Positions 46,848 through 59,800 of a stretch of DNA of 64,000 bases are shown piece after piece. The first letter of the stretch is position 1. Each line of letters opens with the position of its first letter. The DNA comes from Hetaerina americana (taxonomy: Eukaryota > Arthropoda > Insecta > Odonata > Calopterygidae). The notes below the pieces were generated by a model. That model worked only from the letters and a program-made list of their open reading frames with translations, was not told where the DNA came from and searched no databases. The position numbers and the translations under genes were made by a program. The stretch covers positions 33,788,040 to 33,852,039 of the forward strand of contig JAKTNV010000001.1 of assembly GCA_022747635.1 (NCBI GenBank). The letters are read 5' to 3'.

Positions 46848-49780
46848 GTATTGGTGCGTACTCTCACTTGCAATACTTAGTCTTAGTCGCCCATTTAGTT
46901 ACAAATTTAAATTCGGTCCTTTAATTGTACAACTTGAAGCATTACTTTCAGTCCCTTTAAACTCCGGGTCACTCATGTAATGTCATCTGTATAGTCATAC
47001 ACTTGTTTCATTTTATGGGTTATATTACCTTTTACATTCATTTGATAGACGATGAATACTTGAGGAGAAGTTGCCTCTTCCTGGCCGGGAAACCACCCTC
47101 ATACTCTCCCATCATTTCCTCTGTAAAACCACTCATTGTTTTCAGACGTTTTGGAAAGAGTGGGAGATGTATGCAGGTTATAAAAAGGTGGTACTATAGT
47201 CAGTCAACTTCATAGTTATCACAATATTTTATTGCATTTTTTTTAAATGGGGTAAAAATGATAAACTTATGATTCAATTTTCAAGCACCAATTTTTCAAC
47301 CCATAATAGTATAAGTTGAACATTTGAAGCAATTGTTCCAATTTTAATTGCCAATATATAGTATTTTCCACCCCCATTTTCCAAAAGTAGTAATTTTTAT
47401 TCCTCATTAGATTCCGTTTGCTTTCTTCTTCCAATACATTTTTGGCGTTTGCAGCATGACTAATCTGTCTCAATTTCTCTCGTTTACATCTTTCGCACAT
47501 TCTAAATGCAACTATTCCCCATTTCTCTCCCTTTTTCCCACCCATAATGTCTCATTAAAACTTTTTTACACTCTTATCTCAGGTTGAAGATAATTAATGA
47601 ATCCATTCCATTATTCATCAATTTCTTCCCTCTCTCAAGTCAAATTGACATTTTCTTATCTTTTTCATAGGTTGAGAATTGTATAATTGATATTCTACGA
47701 TATGTTTTTACTTTGAATTTTGTCAATATTTCATTTTCCTTTCTTTTGTCCTTCCTCGTTCTCGACAATATTTTGCCCCAGGTTCCTAAGTCCCCCTAAG
47801 GTGGAAGGGATAATCTAGGACAATGGGGTTTTAAACTACTTGGTTGGGTTTTGAAGGATGCGATCGAGAGGAGATGTCGAACGATCGTGGGGAAAAAAAC
47901 GTAGTTGTTTTAGATAAAATGTTAGATGGCCGAAAATATTCGGATTTAAAAGCTGAAGTATTAGGGGAATAAACATAATACTACCGTATAAGGACATTTT
48001 TATTCTATCCATTCATTGAGCGTGGGGGATGTTCAAGGCATACTCGGAGCGTTCAGTAGCTCCACACAGTATCGGATCCCATGGAACAATATCTTATAGA
48101 CTAAGGTAGTAAAAATATAAAGAAATATACGCAAATATATTTGAAATCTGATATATTTCAAAGTGCGGCCATCTATATCTTTTCCGTTCTCGAAAGCATC
48201 CCCTGATATATTTTTCCCGTATTTTGCCCTTGCAAAGTGAATTCGGTTAGTTTATATAGTTAGCTAATGTAAAACGTGCGAACCCCAGGGTCGTGATTTA
48301 TAATCCCGTGAAATCGTTACACGACAAGCAACATGCAATCCTTGTATGTTTTAGGATTTTTCATAAATTGGTCAAAGGTAAATCATCAACTCATCAGACG
48401 AATAAATAAATATACCCAACTGTCCCAAATTCCCATCATAATTTTTTCTCTTCGGATCAGATAAACGTCAATGGTGCCATTTTTTAATTCCTCATAACGT
48501 TTCCTTATAGTATCCCACCCTCTTTCTATTTCATATCGAGGGAAAAGGTAATAGAGAAAAAGGAGTAGAAAAAGTTGCTTGGAAAGAAGGAAGGAATTTG
48601 GGTTAATTTCTCCTGCATTTCCTTGTTTGGTTCCTGATAATTGATTTCCTTTATTGTGAATGCTGTTCTCACAATTTATCAAGTGTTTGGTCCCCTTTCC
48701 AGGTGGCTGCTTCCTCTTCTCCTCAGCAATTCGTTGGCCTATCGGCATCGGCATTGGGCCAAATTCTGCCCATCTGTTTAAAACCTCTTTTTCTTCTGAA
48801 AACATGTTGCCATTTTGTATTCTCGTCTCATTAGTTTCTTCAGACTTATTTTTCGCAAGAGCACAAATATCTATATATAGAGAGAGAGTGTGTGTAAAGT
48901 TTAGTTTTGCTCGATAATCGCTTACCAGAGGCATATGTTTATTTAAATATAATTCAATATAAAATGGACTAAACATTTAATGTATTGTTGGTGTCTTAAG
49001 ACACCAGTAGGGTACTTGATACACAAGTTATTTCAATGACTTCTATCTTTCAGGTTGTGACTAGATTAATTTTCTCACGAAGTAAATCCGAATTTGTATT
49101 TTACGACGGCAATTAATAATCATCTGATAAGACCACTATACACGCCCAAGGATCCTGTTACAAGTTTCAGGGTGATTGTCGCAATCAGGTTTCGTAAGCG
49201 CCGATCACTCCAATAAAGCGGGAGATTTATGGTGAAGTTAATAACGCAGAGAGTTGAACCATGTGCTTGAGACGAATTCTCAATATTTGCATTATAGTAA
49301 TTCCAGGAAATAATTGATTGAGAGAGAGAGAGCCGTTCTATAAAGGAAAATCAAGCCAAGTAAAGGATTACGAAGTCATGTCATAATACGCATCTGGCAG
49401 CAAAATTGGAAAAACGAACGATGATCGAAAAAATCAATTAACTTTCGGTTATAACCTGACATTTTTTATCCATGCATTTGAATCTCTTTCTTCCAAGGGT
49501 TATTTTTCCAAAAAAATAATGAAATAAGTATTAACAACTGGAGAGACAAAAATGTTCACTTCGGCGGAGGTACGCGTATAATTTTTCCCTAATTCTAGGC
49601 TCCTACACAAACGCAATCGCTGGCCTGCGTGTACAGGAATAAATCGAGTGAGAAGGGGTTTCATTGTTTTCAGTGTCATCAGAACCAGATAATCAAAAAA
49701 ATGGTTGAAGTCAAGGTATTCACGTAAATACTGAAATATTAACGTGTAAGCGCGGGTGAAGGCGAGACCCCGTAAATTCG
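46848..49780. other. AT-rich spacer
   Basis: No gene is recognised. A 196-residue minus-strand frame at 48386-48976 is the longest frame in AT-rich DNA here, but it has no known domain and a microsatellite-like part. A perfect 18-bp palindrome, TGGTGTCTTAAGACACCA, lies at 48989-49006. Confidence 0.4.
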
Positions 49781-52545
49781 TCCATGCAAGAGACGACCTC
49801 CGCCGCAGGGAGAATAAGAGAGAAAGGGAAAGAGGTGTTTGGGAATGGAGAAAGCAATGAGCGGTAGATATTCCGGAAGGGTCCGGAGGGAAAGGGCAGA
49901 GGAGGAACGACATGTTAGGGGAGCAGCGGCTTGGGGAATCGGAGAGCGGGGGACGCCGTCGAATCCTCCGCTGGCAAACGCTTCTCTCGGAAGACGAATA
50001 TGAGGAATCCCGAGAGGAGAGAAATGAGGAGGGAGGGGGAATGGGTGGTGGAGGGGAAAATAGGTGGATCGGGGTAGGGAATAAGGGGTGCAGAGCTTGG
50101 CTGTGCCCCGTAGGGTGAGGAGGGAGGGCGAGAGGGAGGGGCGCCAAATGGATTCAATGTGACCGAAGCACCGCCATCCAATCTCAAACTGCTCGCGAGA
50201 GAAGAGGCGGGCGCGCGGGATGTCAGGCGTGTCGGGGGCGGGCGGAGGTGGGGGCAGTGGGAGGGATGGGACTCATCAGATGGTGCACACAGTTCGGGTG
50301 GAAGATTAGAAGTTTGTGTGTTCGCGAGAGGAGGGAGGAGGAGAATGCAGCGGTAACGGAGGTAACGCCCGTTGAAAGAGAGGGAGAGAAAGATATTTGC
50401 AGGCACGAGAGAGAGGAGATGGTATGTGCATACATATTTATATATGTGCACATATGTGCTTCGGGTGTGTATGTGGGGGGACGTGTGGGGGGGATGGATT
50501 CGAGAGGTGCCAAGGGGGAGGGAATGAGAGTTAAGGCGGATGAGGAATGCAAGGGGAGGGCGGGAGGGGCGCGTGGTGTGGCGGCGACAGTGGTGGTGGG
50601 AGGTGGGTAGGTGGCGCACGGTGGATATGAGGAGCGAATTTGAATGGCGACCGTCATATTAGCAGCTAAAAGCCGCTCTTCCCTCACTACCTCCTCTCCT
50701 CTCCACTCCCTCCCTCTCTCTCTCTCCTTCCCTTTGGTCGCAAGGGGCTGCTGCTCCTAGGAAGTTATGACGCGTACGTGTGAGTGGGGGGGAGGGGGAG
50801 CAGAGGGGAGGGGGGAATAGGGGGCGAGGGTCGACTCCCACCCCTCTAAATCCGAATGGAAGCAAAAGGACGGAGTCGAAGGTGTGGGTTAGGAAACAGG
50901 CGGTGGAAAGGGGGGAGATGGATGTCGGGGGTGGAGGAAGTCAGTCTGCGGAGGGCTTTTGGAAGTTGCTTTTGTGTAGTTAAGGAGAAATTGGCGAGAG
51001 ATATAGAGAGAGAGAGGAAGGAGGACGATGCGAAGAGGCATGGAAGGAGGTACGGAGTGAAATTGCTTCTGCCATAGTTCTCTCCTCTCCGTGGCGGGCG
51101 ATGAGAGTGAGGGGGCAGGAGGAGGGGTCGGGGGAAAAGGTGGTTATCTTGCCGCGGTATGATGTGCTGTCGCTATGGTAACATTTCCCGCCTAGTGCCG
51201 TCGCACCCTTTATTGCGGCACCACTCTCTCTCCTACCCCTCCGCCCGTCCCGCACCAAGCTCCTCCCTGGTCTCCCCTCTCCGCCCACTCTTCTCTGCCC
51301 TCCTCCTCACCCCTTCGGCCACTCACCCTCTCCATTTTCTGCCCCGGCACCCTTCTCTCACCCTTCCTACAAAAGGAGCGCTCCCTGCCGGGATGGAATG
51401 CCATCCAGCGCCCTCCTCTCCCTCTTCTGCCCATCCCCCGGAGGTGTTCCCTCGCCCAGCGATGATGGGCCTTGTGGTTTCCTACGTCCCTCCCGCACAC
51501 GCCCCCGCTCATACATCGTCCGCGGAGGCACCCAGAGCCCGCGGAGATGTGGGGAAGAGGGAGGAACGTTCGGGAGACCCTCTCGCATTGTGAGGGCGAG
51601 ATCCATGACTCCCGTCTCCCATCGCCGTAACCTCCGTCTCCCCGCTTCCGAATCCATCCGCCTATCCACCCTCCCCCCAATCCATCTCATCACACCTCCG
51701 CGGAAATCTCTTCCTTTTTTCCTCCACCCAGTGTGGCAAGAATCATCGTGATATCCCTCCCGATACCTGCCCACCCACTCATGGTCGAAGCGGGCTGGAA
51801 GAGAAGGTGGAGTGGGCCAGATGCGTGGGGAGGGAACATTAGCTCTTCGTGTGACCGTCACGGGTGTTCTTTCGGGGGTGATTGGATGGGGACCGATTGT
51901 GTGGGTGGGTTTTGAAGCGATGCAATAAGATATTCGGTCAATCTCCGAAAAGAAACCACCACCGATGCGCCCGTACCGTTTGGGTCCATCAAGTGGTCGC
52001 GTGCGTCCGATGTCGTTCTAGTTAGTCCTGGCCCGACTGTCACCTCCAACACTCTGCATCTCCCTTTGTCCCCTCTTTTACCTCGTGGTCGCCCTCTCCT
52101 CACCTTTGTCTTCCGCCCACCATCGAGAAGGACGTGGAAGAGATGCGGCCCGCTTAACTCTCTCGGGACTGAGTCACGCCCAGCGGCGGTAGTTGCCCAC
52201 ACCCTCCCTTGCCCATTTCTCTCTCCACCCATCCCCCAAAAATGCGAAGGGGTGATGGTCATCCATGAATTTCTTCGCACAAATTCTGAAAGCTTGATGA
52301 GACTCGTATTAAGTCGTTGTCCTTTTCTAATCCATCCTTTCTCTTATCTCCCTTCCCCCGCAATCATTTCTTTAAATACATCACATCATCACAGCCTCTT
52401 TCGTCTGTTGGCAAAGGAACTGTAATTCAATATTACAGTTGCCTCGAAGTTAGACGGGAGGAATGCGTTGATACCTCCGCGCTCCCACACGCTCCCAAGC
52501 TGTCTCCTCCACTCCCCTCTGAGCGTGATATGAATCCATGAGTAA
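49781..52545. other. Largest GC island, strand-switching purine/pyrimidine bias
   Basis: The plus strand is G/A-rich at 49800-50640, C/T-rich at 50680-50735, G/A-rich at 50780-51060 and 51090-51145, and C/T-rich at 51190-51730. It contains GA runs (50996-51016), CACCGCCATCC (50170) and AATGGCGACC (50643). Frames up to 234 residues exist on both strands but are Pro/Ser/Gly/Arg-rich low-complexity. It may be a promoter-type island for a gene outside the window; no exon can be defended. Confidence 0.45.
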
Positions 52546-53309
52546 TGCCGAACTCATGGGCCGTTAGATGCAGATAACACTTCGATCATCCTAGAATGCG
52601 GTCTCCGCCAAGTGTTCTGAGCTCTCCTTACCTTCTCATCGGTTTTCAGTCCGAGTGTTGATGCCTGCATGCATATGTTTTCTGTATGAGGAAAACTTCC
52701 TTCTCCAAAATAATTTTCAATGTTTTCCAGCCACTTTACTTGTGAGAAGTTCTCTTGTGGCATGCATTTAGTTTTCAAACCCCTTACAGAGAAGATACAA
52801 GTGAAATAAATGTTCTTGGAAAAATTGGAAGATGGCAATTTTTCTCCATTCTTGTTAACTAGAGATTTATAAATTAAATAACGGATCCCAGATTATCCGA
52901 GGGAAAATACCGACATTTACCATTATTCAGTACTGAGGAATTTAAATACGTTATGCTGAATACAGCAATGAAGAAGTATTTACGCGCAGAGAAATATTGA
53001 TGGAGGACGAAAAGATAATAGCAATATAGTGGGTTCTGGATGCTATTGGGTAATCGTAACACCAGAGATATGATTTCCTTAGACGAAAAAATAGGTCTCA
53101 AAGAAAGCCGTAGGCCGGAGGAAACCCGTGAAAAGGAAATAATAGAGGAGCAATGAAAAGGAGAAAAAGATTGGAATGATAAAAATAATTCCTTGAAAAA
53201 TCTAATGCAAAGAACGGGTGATTGCAGCCGTTACGGAAATAAAACTCCAGTAAAAATGAAATAGATGCACAATTTTACGATAGCGATATTTCACGTGTTA
53301 TGGCATATA
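52546..53309. other. AT-rich spacer
   Basis: No gene is recognised here. From about 53100 the A/G-rich plus strand may already belong to the LINE that follows. Confidence 0.35.
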
Positions 53310-54100
53310 CGAACATATCATGCAGGAGATGAAGAGAGAAAATATAAATGTTAGATTCCAATTTGCGAGGTGAGATGGAAAGATGGAGGGAATTAATTGA
53401 GCAATAGTTTAGGTGAAACTCCGTATAGTGGAGAGAAAGGGAGTCAGGAAGGGGTTGCAGCAGCATTAAGCAAAAATGTAGGAAGAACTGTAGTAAACGC
53501 GGTGCAGGTCAACGATAGGATATTTTTAATAAAGATAAAATCTGAACCAAAGGTTGGTCATTATTTAGGTCTAAATACCGATGAGTAACCATAGGGAGGA
53601 AGAAATAGCGTTCTTGATGAACTAGAGGAAATGTTCGTGGATGTCCCAGGAGCGAAACGGATGATGATAATGAAGGATTGGAACATGGTGGTGGGCGAAG
53701 GAAGAGACGATAAATGAAGTAGGGACTTAGGAAAGAGGAATTTTTACGCGGAGAAAACAATGGGGTTCTGTTCTGTCAATAGTGATGAGAACATCTCAAT
53801 AAGGACTTATGTAAATCTTCCAACGAAACAACAGGAAGGGTAAATAGGAAAACGCTGGGGAATACAGGACATATGATTAGGAAGATAGGTGAGAGAAGGA
53901 ATAGAATAACGTAAAAACAGAATTAAGTAGATAAAGTTACGAAAAGATAAGTAATAAACTGAGGTAGAAAACTAATAGGGTGAAAGAAGCGTGTTGGAAG
54001 GCGCAGTACAAGGAATTGTATAGTTAACAGAACAATGATGAAATGGGCCCACTGTTAGGAAATTGAATGCACTCCCACGAATTTTGTAAGGAAAATCCGC
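53310..54100 (+). pseudogene. LINE endonuclease-region fragment
   Basis: Reading across stops and one frame change gives EEMKRENINVRFQFARWKDG, then GVAAALSKNVGRTVVNAVQV, NDRIFLIKIKSEPK (53460-53550) and MMIMKDWNMVVGEGRDDK (53655-53715). This is the LINE endonuclease order SEVRWK, GVA..L, NDR...KI..EP and GDWN..VGEG. The GDWN Asp is kept as KDWN. A linker segment (ACWKAQYKELYSQQ-like) continues into the inverted-repeat arm. The copy stops at 54100 without reaching the RT. Confidence 0.75.
53859..54100 (+). repeat. Left arm of a 242-bp inverted repeat
   Basis: Every base I compared is identical to the reverse complement of 54975-55216, and the two arms have equal length with no gaps. The arm lies inside the LINE endonuclease/linker region. 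Confidence 0.9.
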
Positions 54101-54179
54101 TTACTAATTCCATCGCGTTTATTTGATCCTATATGTAACTCAACTTATTTTTCTGGAGTTTACGAAGGACCCCATTGGA

Positions 54180-54545
54180 AATATACTATTTAAAATGCTC
54201 AAACACAAAAAATAGAATAATTACCCCCCGTTGCATGGTCATATTTCGCATTCTGCATCATTTATCTATACCGAGAACTTGCCTTGGTCGAAAACTTTAC
54301 AGCAAGTATCTTCGGGGGCGTTTCAATCTGGAGAGCATTGTCAGAGCCTCTACCAGGGCATCCTTAGTGAAATCTCAGCATCTTGTGTCCCAAATGTAGC
54401 TAGATCGTACATGAGCCATAATTCACCGAAATACTCCCTCCAATCGTTCTCATGTGTTTGATCTGTACATCTCCTTCCACATCCTATTCACTAAATGAAG
54501 AAATAATTTCCACCCGAGCAACGGATGTTAATGAATTTGTTTGGT
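54180..54545 (-). pseudogene. LINE fragment at the start of the RT domain, inverted
   Basis: On the minus strand one reads DFTKDALVEALTMLSRLKRP (54376 down to about 54310), matching the KDELVEAL...K.GKAPGIDGI segment that opens the RT of this LINE family, with further words (EGVFR, IMAHVRSSYIWDT) just before. It follows, in LINE order, the linker that occupies the right inverted-repeat arm. So 55216 down to 54180 is one colinear minus-strand LINE copy facing the plus-strand copy at 53310-54100. Confidence 0.55.
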
Positions 54546-54974
54546 AACTTTTCAAAAAGCGTTCCGGATAACGTTTCCAATTGCATCTTTTACTGCTTGA
54601 GGGTTGGAGAGGACATGGAGGATATATATGAAACTTGTTTTAAATATACAGATCATAAACGTAGCTATGGGAATTATATTAAGATTTGGATTCATTGGTG
54701 ATGAATATCTATAGACTACAGCACAAATTTTCTCCAAATTTTATTATTTATTGACTCCCCGGTGATAAAAGCTTTGCTCTCTTTAGGGCTAATAATCATA
54801 AAGGTATATAGTTTTTTGATAAACGTACGACTATGTATCGCTGGATCAATTTTTTCTGTTGCTAAAAACACTGGCCTAATACTTTCACCGTATACTCCTA
54901 CGCATTCTTTCCATTTAATCTTCTTTTTCAGGGTCGATAAATAGTAAGTTTCACGTCGTTATTGAGAAGTGTAT

Positions 54975-55216
54975 GCGGATTTTCCTTACAAAATTCGTGG
55001 GAGTGCATTCAATTTCCTAACAGTGGGCCCATTTCATCATTGTTCTGTTAACTATACAATTCCTTGTACTGCGCCTTCCAACACGCTTCTTTCACCCTAT
55101 TAGTTTTCTACCTCAGTTTATTACTTATCTTTTCGTAACTTTATCTACTTAATTCTGTTTTTACGTTATTCTATTCCTTCTCTCACCTATCTTCCTAATC
55201 ATATGTCCTGTATTCC
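54975..55216 (-). repeat. Right arm of a 242-bp inverted repeat
   Basis: This is the mate of 53859-54100. The 874-bp spacer 54101-54974 carries LINE sequence that continues this arm on the minus strand. Confidence 0.9.
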
Positions 55217-56637
55217 AAGACCAGACACGTCAAATTCCATCAACCATGTTTCGGTTCAACCAGCATCAGTACGCCGAATACGGCTTTAGTAGTTCAGCCG
55301 AAGAGGAACTCGATCTTGACTGTGATCGGGTGAACCCATCTTAGCATTTAAATTTTTGACCCAATGGAGCATTATTTGTGTTTCTTTTATTTATTATGGA
55401 TCGACGCGCCACGAACGCCTCCCCATCTCTTGTCCCCTTCGTTCCTCTTCCTCCCTTCCTCCCCATCCTCCGTCCAGCCTTGGGCGCCTCCATCTATCAT
55501 TGTCCCCTCCACCCCGGGTGACGGGGAGAAAGAGGGAGGTCGCCCGTTTCTCGTTCATCTCGGATTCAAAACCTTTTATCGAATGGTATGGAAACTATGT
55601 ACCCTGGGCGTTGCTGAGTTGCCTCTTTCTCCCCCTCCCCAATAAACTTCCTTTATGTGCCGTGAATCTCAAGAGCTCCTCGGGGATTGAGGGGGGACTA
55701 CCCAAGAGGTGTGGACGGAGGGGAATCCGTTCCCTCCCACCATCCGCAGGATCACTTTTCGAAGACTTGTCCCGCCCGAGGTGATGTAAGATACAAGCCC
55801 AAAGATCGCCTGCGACGCTTCCGCAAAATCATTTTACAGGCTCCTTCCTGCTTGTTTGTCGTAAACGCAAAAGAATACGACCAGAGAGGCAATTTGCATG
55901 CTCGTTTTTTTGTAGGTTACTGCAATCCAATGCTCATAAATTAAATTAAACTTACTCTTTCGGTCAACCAAAGCGTTCATTCTACATGTTTGAGGGGGAT
56001 CAAGAATTGTGATACCCAGGTGATAATCCAATGAAGATGTATCAGTTTCAATGAAAATTCAATTAAAATAGCTAGCACGATTTTCGTACAACCTAATAAA
56101 CTAAACTAAATAAATTGACCTCTCACAACATAAATCTCAACACAGTGTCTTTAAATTGATGGTGCTCACAATGAAAAAATAAATTAAGAACGATAAAGGC
56201 TCCTCCGATTTAACTTTAACTTGAAGAATTTGAAATCGGGATTAAATATTAAGAAGAGGACCTATTACATGCATTTTCTGGAATATCTGCATGCTGACCT
56301 CGGCTGCTTGACGCTCTAAATTGTGTAATTTGGTGTTCTTGGTGGTTGGGTACGTCAATGGAAATTACCGAAGTCACATAACAGAAAAATGCCGTGACTG
56401 TAAGTCAAATACTATTTGCCAATATTTATATCAATTTTTGCCCACTATTCTTTGTTTTCCGTATATTTATGTTACCAGAAACACATTTATCTCTTTACTC
56501 AAATAACATTAAAATACCCAAACTGGATGAACTCGATCTAGATGAACAAATAGTAAATTCAGCTAGGGCCTCTTTACGGAATTCGATCAATATAACCATT
56601 CATTCCCGAAAGTTTACAATTGCAATAATTAAATACT
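55217..56637. other. Spacer with a GC-rich patch at 55390-55800
   Basis: The frames in the patch (for example 55356-55784 plus) are low-complexity. The rest is AT-rich with no recognised gene. Confidence 0.35.
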
Positions 56638-56841
56638 GCAAGAAGTTCTCTCGGGTTCCCCACCGGGTCAGGTTGCAGTACACCGACGTTTCGAAGGCTG
56701 ACTCTGCCATCGTCTTCAGGGTGAAATCCCTGAAGACGATGGCAGAGTCAGCCTTCGAAACGTCGGTGTACTGCAACCTGACCCGGTGGGAAACCCGAGA
56801 GAACTTCTTGAATACCATACGCCGGGAAAACCTGAGATCCT
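56638..56841. mobile_element. Foldback element with two head-to-head hammerhead-like modules
   Basis: The 204-bp insert lies between perfect copies of TAATTAAATACT (56626-56637 and 56842-56853). Two 83-bp arms (56639-56721 and 56728-56810) are reverse complements with one mismatch seen, around a TGAAAT centre. A 31-bp single-copy tail (ATACCATACGCCGGGAAAAC and more) follows on the right. Each arm carries CTGAAGA, hairpin GATGGC...GCCTTC, GAAAC, N6, GTAC, the layout of a minimal type I hammerhead core. The long duplication and one-sided tail suggest retrotransposition and not cut-and-paste. There is no open frame of its own. Confidence 0.7.
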
Positions 56842-56853
56842 TAATTAAATACT

Positions 56854-59800
56854 ATTATATTTAGTTACTTCGCGAACATATGCAGCAATTTTCGTTATTA
56901 TTTCTATATTGTTACCTTTTTTAGTGTATCGATCTAGAAACTGTTAGAACTTAAAATATGCGAATATGTGAATGTGTTTAGAAATGCAATTGCGTATACA
57001 TAGGAGACCGATTGATTATTTGAGTGAAAGCCGATTGTTTTATCTGTAATATTTCGATTCAGTTATTATATAAGGACTTAAGGACCAAAGTAACCCCTCG
57101 AAATATGTAGCACTATATCCTGCTTATTTTTATCATGATGATAAATAATCAAGCTCTTTGGTGAAAAGCAAGGTTTTTTCTAAAAAAAAGTGTTATCAAT
57201 GGCTATCACCTCTACGTTTTTTATTCTTTAAACCCCTTTCCTTCGTCTCCTGGAAATTGGAATATTCAGAACGCGGTGATTTATGCATATCTCAGAAACT
57301 ACCGAATTAGATTTTGTCAACACTTTGTAATTCTCTATTACCAATTCACAGGAACCATCTCAAGTTTAACTCAAGACGATTAAAAGCTCACAGTAAGCGA
57401 TAATCATTTCAATTAATGTGGTGAAGATAAGAAGTTAAAAGTGACCCATTCTTAAGGAAGAATTTCATTACTTTCCGCGCCATCTTTTGCAATAATTTCG
57501 TCATCTCCGAGACTGCAGAAACGTGTAGTATGTGATGGAGACTTTCGCACGGGTACACGAAAAGTAACCTTTTTGCGGGTAAATAAAAAAAACCAAGGGG
57601 CTCCCTTTTGTCCGAAAACTGTGATCAACTCGCACACAAACGAAACCACAGAGATTCCCAACCCCCCCCCCCCCCCCGCTCAGAGCATATATGAAGGGAG
57701 GAACCCGTGATATAGGGGTTGGGTGGTCGGGGGCGGGGTTCTCCGCGGTCGGAGAAAGAATTCCGCATCCCAAGCACTTTTCTTCCTGAACCCTGCTGCG
57801 TCACACACCCACCCTCCCCTCCCCCTCTATTCCGCCTCGTCTTAATGGGCCTATCCGAGGTGCACCACGAGCCAAAACCGGGAAAGGGAGAGAGTGAGTG
57901 AGGGCTGGAATGTAATGAATCCTAGTCGAAGTAAATCTGCTGGTGACTGCACATATCGAGAGGAGTATCGTGCATTACGGTTGGCTTGTCGCGATTCAAT
58001 TCTTCGGGAGGAAAAAATAAAAGAAACACAAAGAGTTGGATGCCACCGTCACCACTACCACCAACAACCCAATCGCTACTGTTTTAACGTTTCCCAATCC
58101 GCTCTCCCTGGGACGCGCGCGTCCTTGAGAACCGCACGATGCTCTTTTGCGGGCCCCATTGTTTATTAATAATGGACTCGTATTGCTCGTAGTCTCCGGG
58201 GAAGGGAGTAAGCACAAAATAAGTGGATGCGTTGAGCTATTATTCCCACTGCGTCTGCATTTTCCACCGGGCGCCATGGTCGGGAGTCTCCGGTACCTCC
58301 TCGATAATTCCTCAAACATTCAAATCGTTCAGTTCTATTGGCTGCTCGAAATGCTTTCCCAGCGTTTAATTCAACGAGCAGCACTGATTGGAAACCTCGA
58401 ATAAATAGATGAGGAAATGAGTGTATCTCCTCTGTGCTCACGTTATTCAGGCCCTCCCTCGTCTTCCAAGTCTCGACTCACACTGGCCAGAGAGCAATAC
58501 CTATGGCAATCCCAGTTTGGAAATGCTTGCCGTAAAACTCTGCGATGGATCCTAAAAACATTTATTAGTTAATAATTGATCCAGGTAAACAAAATTTTAC
58601 GGTATATAATGTCACACTTATTTTACAATGGAAGCTCTTTTCATGGTCTGACGGAATTAATTATATTTACGTCCCAAACTAGCCATTGAATCGACCTGGA
58701 GATTTAGGGAGGCAAAATGTAAGAAATATAATGTGTAATATGAATGCAAATAATTAACGTGCAAATTTTAAACTGAATAATTTCTTCTTAAAAGCATAAT
58801 TGATAATTTACTTATCATTTCTTGTTTTTCAACTGACTATTGAAACTAATTTATATTAAGTTTCGGGTGCCTCTCTTTCTCTTGTTTTATCCATATTATT
58901 TTGTATTAATCTTCTTTGGGTTTTCATGTTTCTGACTTTTCATCACTTCATCTAAATAGCCAAAACTCTAGCTTATTTCTTCCCATTTTCTTAACATTCT
59001 CGCTTCTTTTAAGGCTTCTATTACGGTTTCGATTGATATAGATAATACACAACCTAAGCAATTGCCATTTTCAATCCACATCATACACGTACGGAATGTA
59101 AAATGGCATATTCAAGGTATTTCTCATCTTAAGAGTTCTTTATCAACCGGAAATAGATGAGGGATCAGATTATTTTTCAGATTCACATTTCATATTCCTA
59201 GATTTAAATCGCAAGATATGCAAGGTAATTCAATATGATATGACGAATAATTAAATACCACAGATATCGGGAATAAGTAATTCACTGCGTAGTTTTATAC
59301 CTTGATCACTAGAGTATGAAAAGAACTGATGTTTCCACAGAGAAAATATGTCATCGGACTGATACCGTTACATACAAGTAACGCCCAGAGATTCAATGCA
59401 ACATTTCTCATTATTGTAAAAGAATGGGCTGCAATTTTCGCAGTTCGTGTGAATCCATTTATTGCCAAAGAGCATCTTTCTAATGCTTTCAAATAATTAA
59501 TTTCTAAAATACTGATTCTTCTTTTTCAAACGGAAGAAATAAATGGTTCCTTTTCAGCAAAGTCACACATACTTGTTCGCATATCAACTTGCCATTATGT
59601 GGAAATATAAAGTATTAAAATCGTCAGCATTTTTCATGCAGAGAGAGAATATATTTCTGCCATCTTGATAATAAATTTAGCATAAAGAAAACAGATAGGC
59701 AGTTTTAAGAGGAGGAGAGCCAACAAAAATGTTATATTGTTGTTCACAATTTTGCATTTTTAATAAAGGGAAATAGTAACAGATGTGCCAATTACCTCAG

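Noticed and set aside
48386..48976. 196-residue minus-strand frame in AT-rich DNA
   Set aside because: Long for its composition, but no recognisable domain, no splice signals and partly simple sequence. A faint RW-AE similarity to LINE linkers is not enough.
49915..50619. 234-residue minus-strand frame
   Set aside because: Low-complexity frame in the G-rich island, overlapping two others in different phases.
53859..55216. Twin-priming LINE inversion as the explanation of the inverted repeat
   Set aside because: The two LINE parts point toward each other with no outer 3' tail and with long identical arms, unlike twin-primed inversions.
56394..56864. 156-residue plus-strand frame
   Set aside because: Runs through both arms of the foldback element; its mirror frame on the minus strand (56600-56818) shows that it is an effect of the palindrome.
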